A stretch of 64,000 bases of DNA, from assembly GCA_947179485.1 (NCBI GenBank), contig OX359246.1, forward strand, positions 22,754,001 to 22,818,000. The letters are read 5' to 3'. The translations under genes and the position numbers were made by a program. Origin of the DNA: Allacma fusca (taxonomy: Eukaryota; Arthropoda; Collembola; Symphypleona; Sminthuridae). The notes under the pieces were generated by a model that saw only the letters and a program-made list of their open reading frames with translations, had not been told where the DNA came from and made no database searches. Position 1 is the first letter of the stretch. Each line of letters begins with the position of its first letter. This document shows, piece after piece, positions 57,741 to 64,000 of this stretch.

Positions 57741-58020
57741 ATGGCTGACAAGGAATCGGAAAATCGGTCGAGACTCCGTAGTTTGAAAAATCAACCCAGT
57801 CTTAAAATTTTTTCTCTACAGGATTTACGTGTAAATTTGTACACAAATTACATCATTAGGCTCCTGGGTTTAGTACCAATAAAAACGGATAGGATTAATT
57901 TCCTTCTGCGACAAGCGCCCCTGCCCAGACAATTCTAAATGTTGTGTGTGAATATACCGATTGTTAGAATTTTTTCTCGTTGAATATCCAAAGGATAGAA
58001 ATATTCATCAGAAGATAGGT
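57741..58020 (+). pseudogene. Chemoreceptor-like exon 1 relic 2
   Basis: The frame MADKESENRSRLRSLKNQPS is a close relative of gene 3 (MAEKELELRLKFRSLKNQPS) and continues through SLQDLRVNLY and VPIKTDRINFLLRQ to a TAA near 57936. Beyond it, further gene-3-like codons (VCEYTDC, FFSLNIQR) are visible in broken frames up to ~58010. Exons 2 and 3 are missing. A dead copy. Confidence 0.85.
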
Positions 58021-58349
58021 AAACCCGATTATAAAGCTACTTTTTTCCTCAGGCAACCTTTGTGCTGATAATGTAAAATATAGTACTCTGGGCTATAGGC
58101 TCAGAACCGGTTGTAGATGCTACAAATGGCGGCATCTTACGGATAAATTATGTACTCCGTACTGCACATAAGAAACTATGGCTCCAAGTTTCAAATTAAC
58201 TATTATTAACCTCAAACTCAAAATGTTAAATTAAAACGTCCAGTTTAAATATAGCATCTTTCAAACGTTCGACTTGAGTCTGTGTATATTAATAATTACA
58301 CATTTACACACCGCATATACGAAGAGGTAAGATTAGCGTAACGAAATTA

Positions 58350-60103
58350 CAGCAGCGATGGAGGGTCGTCGGGAAGGGGTCGTGTGCAGTTCACAGCTGC
58401 AAAGGTAAGCACTTGTAATTTGTTACAATTTTTCCTCTTCATAACCTAAACGTAATAATTATGTGCAGGTAATTTCTTAAACACACTGTTAGCGTTCCTT
58501 CTGGTTTTTTACCCGAGTTGTCAACACGTTTAGTTTTTTGTTCTCGACTAGATTATTTTTTCCGTAAATAATTCGAGGTTTCTTTATTCTTTTGTCTATT
58601 TGCTTGTTTATAGATAGCAAAATGAATAATTGTAAGTCTATAGGTGTGCATTAATTTAGGTATTATTATTAATTGTGTCCGTGTCGTGCATTTATGTTGA
58701 TTTAATTTTTCTATTTTTAATTTTAGTGTGCTCGCTATTGAGCTCCTGTCGGGATTGTGTCCTCAACCCAGATTGTAATTGGGGGATTTTGTTCCAACGA
58801 GCAGGACAATGTGTGCAGGACATTGCACAACTGGGAGAGGAAGTTCTTGGCGTTGCAAGAACTACGGTGGATTGTAGTGACCCACGCTGTGCCACAACAC
58901 TTGTTCGGACGGTTGCAACCATCGATTGGTCCGTCACAGGTAAAATCATTTCAAATTATAATATTTGTTTTTGTTGAAATTTATTCAGAGCTAATTATCC
59001 GTGCTAATATTTAATGCTCTCAAATATTTGTTGAGCATTCTCGAGCATGCTCTCAAATTATTGTTGAGCATTCTTGAGCATGCTCTCAAATTATTGTTGA
59101 GCATTCTTGAGCATGCTCTCAAATTATTGTTGAGCATTCTTGAGCATGCTCTCAAATTATTGTTGAGCATTCTTGAGCATGCTCTCAAATTATTGTTGAT
59201 TATTCTTGAGCATGCTCTCAAATTATTGTTGAGCATTGTTGAGCATGCCCTCAAATTATTGATGAGCATTCTTGAGCATGCTCCTAAATTAGTGTTGAGC
59301 ATTCTTGAGCATGCTCCTTAATTAGTGTTGAGCCTTTATCATTTACGCCAATGATTTTAATTGTTATAGTTAATATTCCAGGCTTGCTGAGCGTTGTCGG
59401 TTCTGTGTTCCTCGGAGCAATTGGGTACGCAGCGTTTTGGAGCCTTCAACGACGCTACAGGCCAAACCAGCCACTACCCAATGAACCGGAAGTTTTTGTT
59501 TCCTCCAGTCGTGAAGTATGGTCGTCGTCGTGTCGTCGAGGCTTGGTTGGACGAACTCATGCGTCAGGAAGGAGACGCTGAGGATGTCGCTCTGGGCCAA
59601 GCAGGTAATATTATTGTTATAGTTTAATAATAATTTTGATTGATTTGAATACACGAATGTAAAAATAATTCAAGTAATTTAAGTAATTGGTTCAATATCA
59701 TATCTGTTTTCCAGCCCTCATCCAACTTCGGGCTGGAGGTGAAGCTGCCATTGAAGCAAATGAAGCACTAGTCCAGCTTCATGACGTCAATGTCATCGAA
59801 CATTTGCCACCCCAGCCCAACCAAGTGCCAGTTATTCCAAACCCTCTACTACACGCAGGAAATAATTTTGATCCCTTGGACCATGACGAGCAACCCGCTT
59901 TATTGAACTTGGAAGAGCATGTTGGGGAAGGGAATGAGGAGGTAGCCGTCCAAATAGAGATGGACTTGGTGGGGAATGAAGACTTCGGTCCAGTCATTGG
60001 CGTAGATGGCGAACCAGCTCCACCCCCAGTTGTTCGTCATAACCTTAGACGAAATGCTAAGGATGCTGCAATTGTTCGGTTGAGGCAGTTCTGTGGGCGT
60101 TAA
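58350..60103 (+). CDS. Cys-rich ectodomain/TM-like gene, unknown
   Basis: Likely exons: one ending at 58404 (GTAAGC donor), then 58727-58939, 59382-59605 and 59716-60103. With the first exon read in the frame KGSCAVHSCK, exon 2 follows in phase with a Cys-rich stretch (CSLLSSCRDCVLNPDCNWG), which resembles a PSI-type pattern. Exon 3 starts with a hydrophobic segment (LSVVGSVFLGAIGYAAFW) suitable as a single membrane span. The second half of exon 3 and exon 4 (acidic, proline-rich, ending LRQFCGR) are in phase with each other, but need a +1 shift relative to the TM part near 59485-59520. Either an alternative acceptor at 59461 is used or the gene is frameshifted. AATAAA at 60273 is a plausible 3' end. 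It could be the first gene of the integrase-bearing element or a host gene. Confidence 0.5.
59019..59340. repeat. 33-bp tandem repeat with GAGCATGCTC palindrome
   Basis: Nine to ten head-to-tail units of ~33 bp (GTTGAGCATTCTTGAGCATG then CTCTCAAATTATT) lie inside an intron of the Cys-rich gene. Each unit carries the perfect palindrome GAGCATGCTC flanked by TT/AA-type complementarity, so each can fold into a hairpin. The unit length is a multiple of three, which keeps long spurious ORFs open on both strands. Confidence 0.95.
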
Positions 60104-60426
60104 TGTTTTGTTTATTTATTTGTTGAATTGTTTCTTCAATGAACTGTGCCTTTAACTCCGTGTGCTTTAATATTTTTTCGTTGTCTCAGTAATCTGTTTG
60201 CATTTTATTAATTACTGGCTAATGTATTGGTGCTACAGTAAATATGTTGTTGCATTTACAAAATTGTTGTTAAATAAAAGTGTTTAAAAACGACAAAACC
60301 CAATCAACACACATTATTTTTAAAAAGTAACATCTTTAACTGCCAGTCGTGTAAAGTAGTTGGAGCAAAGTAGCTGCTGTGTGTGTTTGGTTCCATTTAT
60401 TTCACATAAGACCGTAAAAAACTAAA
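60104..60426. terminator. 3' flank with polyadenylation signal
   Basis: AATAAA at 60273-60278 lies 170 bases after the stop of the Cys-rich gene and 150 before the next start codon, marking a boundary between transcription units. No gene in between. Confidence 0.5.
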
Positions 60427-60960
60427 ATGAAAGTTAAGGAACTACAGTGTCATTCAAGCCGTTTCGGTTACCTATACAGAGTTAAGTCTACCAGTACGAT
60501 TGAACTACAAGTTCACGATTCCAAAAGGTTTTGCAAACGTTGTGCAGTTATTTACTTGACGAGAAAGACTATTTGTAAAATTGAAAGCTCTGGTAATTTG
60601 AATAACAGTAGTAGTCAGAACACGGCGACCACTACGGAGAGTAATGCGTTGTCAAAATTAGAAAAGATCTTTGACCGAGGGTTGTGGATAAAAACATATA
60701 CTTCATTTTGGAATTACAAGTGTGAATTTTGCAAATCTGACAGTTTGGAAGAAGAAATTGTGGAGAGGCAGTTTCACTTTGACACATTTAGCGACTACAA
60801 GGAATTGTGTAAAGGAATTCCAATATACGAGTTTGCACTGTTGGACAGGATTAGACTTTGCGAAATTTGCTTTTCTACCTTTGTACTCCTGCCAAATATC
60901 CCAGAGATTGCGAGTTCATTTAAAAGGGTGATGCTGTCATCACATCTAGTAGTGACATGA
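60427..60960 (+). CDS. Zn-ribbon-like ORF upstream of integrase
   Basis: 177 codons starting MKVKELQCHSSRFG. Three CxxC pairs are visible: CKRC (36/39), CEFC (99/102) and CEIC (145/148), suggesting one or two zinc-binding folds. A serine/threonine/asparagine-rich linker (SSGNLNNSSSQNTATTTES) separates the first from the rest. Its TGA overlaps the start of the integrase ORF in ATGA, so the two are probably expressed from one transcript. The role is unknown; a DNA- or RNA-binding accessory protein of the element is plausible. Confidence 0.7.
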   Translation: MKVKELQCHSSRFGYLYRVKSTSTIELQVHDSKRFCKRCAVIYLTRKTICKIESSGNLNNSSSQNTATTTESNALSKLEKIFDRGLWIKTYTSFWNYKCEFCKSDSLEEEIVERQFHFDTFSDYKELCKGIPIYEFALLDRIRLCEICFSTFVLLPNIPEIASSFKRVMLSSHLVVT

Positions 60961-62276
60961 ACCCGGGTGAAGTTAGACGAAGCTATGTGAACCAGCGCTT
61001 GTCAGGATCATTTTCAGGCTTGAATGGATTTTTGACGCAGCGTAAAAAGTGGACTGATAAACAAGCCGTGGAACATGAGTTCCAAAAAATCGAATGTTAT
61101 TCTTTACACAAGCCAATACGGCGGAAATTCCAGAGACGTAAAGTTCAAGTTGGGCTTCCTAATTCAACGTGGTGTGCCGATCTGAAAATTCTGTCAGACA
61201 AGTGGGTCCCCTATAACAATTGTAACACTTGCGTTCTAGTTGGCATTGATTTCTTGAGTAAATATGCATATGCACGGATGTTAAAATCGAAAAGCTCCGA
61301 GCATATGACACGAGCCTTCAAGTCAATTCTGAAGGAGGCTAGTCCTGTGAAGCCTGACTATCTCTGGACGGATGAAGGTATGTAATGATAACATTTGTCG
61401 CTTTAAAACAATTTAGTATTTAACCTTCAAAAATCGTGATTTGTCAAATACGCAAAAATTATACTTATTATCATATTTAATGTGCAGGAACGGAATTCCG
61501 GTCACGTACCTTTCAAACGATCCTTGACGAAAACGAGATTGTATGGTATGCCACATCCAGTCCCATCAAGTCCAGCCCCGTGGAACGCTTTATAAGGACA
61601 CTTTTTACCCGTATTCAAAGGTATTTAACACACCACAACACGCTTAAGTTTGATGACAAACTGCAAGACTTTGTCACTACGTATAACAACACTGTGCATA
61701 GCAGCATTGATCGTACACCTGCCTCCGTCTCCCCAGAAAATAGCTTTGAAGTTTGGTGGCACGTCTATAGAAAATATATACAGGAGAAGGCTCTACCTAG
61801 AAAGCCTCCAGCACTTCAGTTGGGGGACTTGGTTCGAATTGGAAAGCACAAGATTCGTTTTGAAAAGGGTAAGATTATTATAATTATTACAGTAATTTTT
61901 GAAAATTCGTAAAACGATTTAGCTACGACAAATAATAAATCCAAAGTATTTAATGAGGAATGTTTTATTCGTTCTAGGCTATTCAGAGAATTTTTCCCGT
62001 GAGGTGTTTCGAGTGAGTGCAGTGTACGAGACAGTTCCATATACATTTACGCTCACAACGCTGGAGAACGGAGAGCCGGTGGAGGGGAAATTTTATTTTG
62101 AAGAATTATCACTGGTGGAGAGTCCCGAAAGAAAGAGGGGACTTGTTGAACATACAGAGACTAATACCACAGGAACTCCATCGTCAAGTCAAAATGTCAA
62201 TACATCAGAGCCCCTTTCAGCAGCAGCAGCAGGAACCCAAACCCATATGGGTAAGCCTGAGCAGCAAAATGAATGA
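60957..62276 (+). CDS. DDE integrase of Polinton/Maverick-like element
   Basis: Exons 60957-61377, 61488-61868 and 61978-62276, all phase 1, encode 366 residues. The retroviral-type integrase core shows D75 (TWCADL), D139 (LWTDEGTEF) and E173 (PVERFIRTL), with 33 residues between the last two. The C-terminal GDLVRIGKHKIRFEKG and REVFRV segment is the small DNA-binding domain typical of Polinton-type and related (F54H12.3-like) integrases. It joins element ends to target DNA. No HHCC finger is seen in this ORF; the CxxC pairs of the preceding ORF may substitute. The start codon overlaps the previous stop (ATGA), and the 3' 83 bases overlap the next ORF. All catalytic residues are present, and no break was found. 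Confidence 0.93.
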
Positions 62277-63783
62277 CAGTTCGACGCCAAATAATTTGGT
62301 GGCATCATTTGGCACGAGTCCAATACTTTGCCCGCATACTGCCTACGAAGTCGGTCTTGTGAGTTTGCGGTACACTGTAAAGGACCCAAACGAAGAAGTG
62401 CCTCTCGTCCCGGACAAACCGGATCCTTCGCCAACACACCCCCTTCCAAATCCCATCTTCCCACACATCAAAGTGCCAACTGTGAAGAAATTCACCCATA
62501 AAAACACGTCTGACGACGTACTCGTTTTTCTTGGACGTTTTAACAAAGCTCTGGAAGATAAAAACATTGATGTGCGGTTCACTACTACCATAATTGAGAT
62601 TAAGCCGGACACTGAATTGCTAATTGAAGTTCATGTGGGTGAATTGGCTCCGGACCAGCATTTGACACTTTCGCAGCAATTGGCCGAACTGTTTGGGTTT
62701 CAGCGAAGGCATTTTTATTTGGGAGCCACGACAGCTAGGCAGACTTGCAAAGAAAGTACATTCAAAGCATTAGTTCCCAACGGATCGACTGTAGACCTGG
62801 AACTTGTAACATTTCCAAGGGGTGAGGGCTCTCAAGAAAATATTATTTTTGTTGACAATATTTATGAATCTCTTTATGCGTACATTTATAAACCCAAAGA
62901 GAATTTGGATGTTTTCGTATCCCACATAAATACAAAATTAGAGAAGAATGGACATCACTTGAAGTTCCTGTTACGGGACGATGGTAAAACTTTGATGGAT
63001 TTTAAATCGTATGCAAAAAAAACTGGCGAATCAGTAACACTAGCTGCCGAAGTTGCTGAAATATTTGGATTTGACGAGACGAAATTCGCTGTGGGCATTC
63101 ATACAAGTGATCGTTTAGCAAGCGAAGATGTCATGAAAAAACTAAAGCACGGCAAAAAATGTTATTTCTACTTTGGTCTCTACAGTCGTCTGGTGTTTTT
63201 TATGTACGAACCGGCTAGTCGTGACGCAGATGTTGTAATCGAAGGAATTAATTCAACTTTTAAGACCCAGAAATTCAATGAATTTGACATTACATTCAAG
63301 ATTGAGGGGGGTGAGTTATTTGTGCGGCAACTTCCACCTCACGTTACGATTTTCCTCCCTCCTACCCTAAACAAGTTTTTTGGTATCCCCGAAAAAGCAA
63401 GATTTCAAGATGACACCCGTTTTACATTATCTAGTGAAATAGTTGCGGAGGAGATTAAAGAGAATATCAAGGATTATACTAATGGTTTTTACTTCCCCAT
63501 GCATAATGCGGGGATTGCAAAACGCCTGCTTATATTAGCTGATTGTGTGGAGAACCAATATTTTAGTAACTTCCGGTTGCCATTGCTCCGTGACGTAGAC
63601 TTGGAGTCGGAAAACCATATTAAACCAACAACAATAACATTCGAGCCAGTAGTTTATCTTGGGCTGACCAGTGACATGCTGTCGAAATTGCGTGTAAAAT
63701 TTGTGGACGAATTTCTGCGTGATAGTGAATTTAGTGCAGATTCGGAAACAGTTGTCTGTCTCCATTTCAGGCCAAAGTACTGA
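62194..63783 (+). CDS. Element structural-type protein with three repeated modules
   Basis: 529 codons from ATG at 62194 (glutamine-rich start, then KPIWVSLSSKMNDSS) to TGA at 63783. The N-terminal pattern WVSLSS..N.....SFGT...L...YEVGL is one I associate with a protein next to integrases in Polinton/F54H12.3-like elements. The body contains three similar modules. Each starts DV.V......N and ends in L...FGF or FFGI: about residues 107-170, 239-293 and 346-397. Repetition of this sort fits a virion spike/fibre or capsid-associated protein, which is inference. No enzyme motif is seen. The start lies inside the integrase ORF in another frame. One uninterrupted exon. Confidence 0.8.
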   Translation: MSIHQSPFQQQQQEPKPIWVSLSSKMNDSSTPNNLVASFGTSPILCPHTAYEVGLVSLRYTVKDPNEEVPLVPDKPDPSPTHPLPNPIFPHIKVPTVKKFTHKNTSDDVLVFLGRFNKALEDKNIDVRFTTTIIEIKPDTELLIEVHVGELAPDQHLTLSQQLAELFGFQRRHFYLGATTARQTCKESTFKALVPNGSTVDLELVTFPRGEGSQENIIFVDNIYESLYAYIYKPKENLDVFVSHINTKLEKNGHHLKFLLRDDGKTLMDFKSYAKKTGESVTLAAEVAEIFGFDETKFAVGIHTSDRLASEDVMKKLKHGKKCYFYFGLYSRLVFFMYEPASRDADVVIEGINSTFKTQKFNEFDITFKIEGGELFVRQLPPHVTIFLPPTLNKFFGIPEKARFQDDTRFTLSSEIVAEEIKENIKDYTNGFYFPMHNAGIAKRLLILADCVENQYFSNFRLPLLRDVDLESENHIKPTTITFEPVVYLGLTSDMLSKLRVKFVDEFLRDSEFSADSETVVCLHFRPKY

Positions 63784-63788
63784 GAGAA

Positions 63789-64000
63789 ATGAGGGAAGTT
63801 ATTTGCAAAGACGGTCAAGAAGCGTGTACATTGTCACCTCCCAGTAGCAGCAGCAGCATCACAAACAACAGTTCCAATAATATTGGTAGTGAGCATAATT
63901 TTCAAGTCGGCGGGAGATATACGGATACTGCCTTGATTGGAATGCCATCTTCGATGGGTGGTGGTGGTAAGACGGGACTCTCCACCGAATCCACTTCATA
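63789..64000 (+). CDS. Partial ORF of the element, cut by window end
   Basis: An ATG at 63789, six bases after the previous stop, opens a frame that runs to the window end. It starts MREVICKDGQEACTLSPPSS, with a serine/asparagine-rich then glycine-rich stretch. The 70 visible codons have no recognisable domain. Its tight spacing fits the compact gene arrangement of the element. More of the element must lie beyond 64 kb. Confidence 0.65.
   Translation, partial: MREVICKDGQEACTLSPPSSSSSITNNSSNNIGSEHNFQVGGRYTDTALIGMPSSMGGGGKTGLSTESTS

Noticed and set aside
58991-59321. Long repetitive ORFs on both strands
   Set aside because: Artefact of the 33-bp intronic array.

Overview
The window is eukaryotic, AT-rich, intron-bearing DNA, almost certainly from an animal and probably an arthropod. 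Small GT-AG introns, gene families in tandem, 7-TM chemoreceptor-like genes and dense DNA transposons all point that way. A springtail (Collembola) is my best guess because NB-ARC/TPR genes and bacterial-type sugar acetyltransferases occur together, but this is inference and not proven from the sequence. No rRNA, tRNA or CRISPR was recognised.

Layout. 1-21.5 kb is mostly a transposon field. It holds a foldback element at the left edge, a truncated and then a near full-length but broken NB-ARC (STAND ATPase) gene, a small three-exon gene, and at least seven hAT-like elements, several nested, most with readable 8-bp target duplications. 22.4-24.9 kb carries a three-exon gene for a secreted coiled-coil protein of unknown family. 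28-42 kb is a cluster of OAS/cGAS-like nucleotidyltransferase genes (two intact at the catalytic site, one remnant) interleaved with three minus-strand maltose/galactoside O-acetyltransferase-type genes; a partial tandem duplication made the second half of this cluster. 42.4-58 kb holds a further hAT-like element and a tandem array of multi-pass membrane (chemoreceptor-like) genes. Two are intact, one is broken by a single stop codon, and two are relics. The first two copies lie in a duplicated unit of about 4.2 kb. 58.3-60.1 kb is a small Cys-rich membrane-protein-like gene. 60.4-64 kb is the left part of a Polinton/Maverick-like element: a Zn-ribbon-like ORF, a DDE integrase, a protein built of three repeated modules, and the start of another ORF, with very tight or overlapping spacing.

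How parts may work together. The nucleotidyltransferases and the NB-ARC gene belong to families used in innate sensing, so the 9-42 kb part could be a decaying and duplicating immune-type region; this is inference from family membership. The most distinctive feature is a group of unrelated-looking hAT-type elements, each filled with its own short word repeated on both strands (for example TATCCG, GAACTTGA, GGTACAGG, GAGTGCGAG, CAGGGATTT, TACAAAATAC). The likely explanation is amplified subterminal transposase-binding sites.
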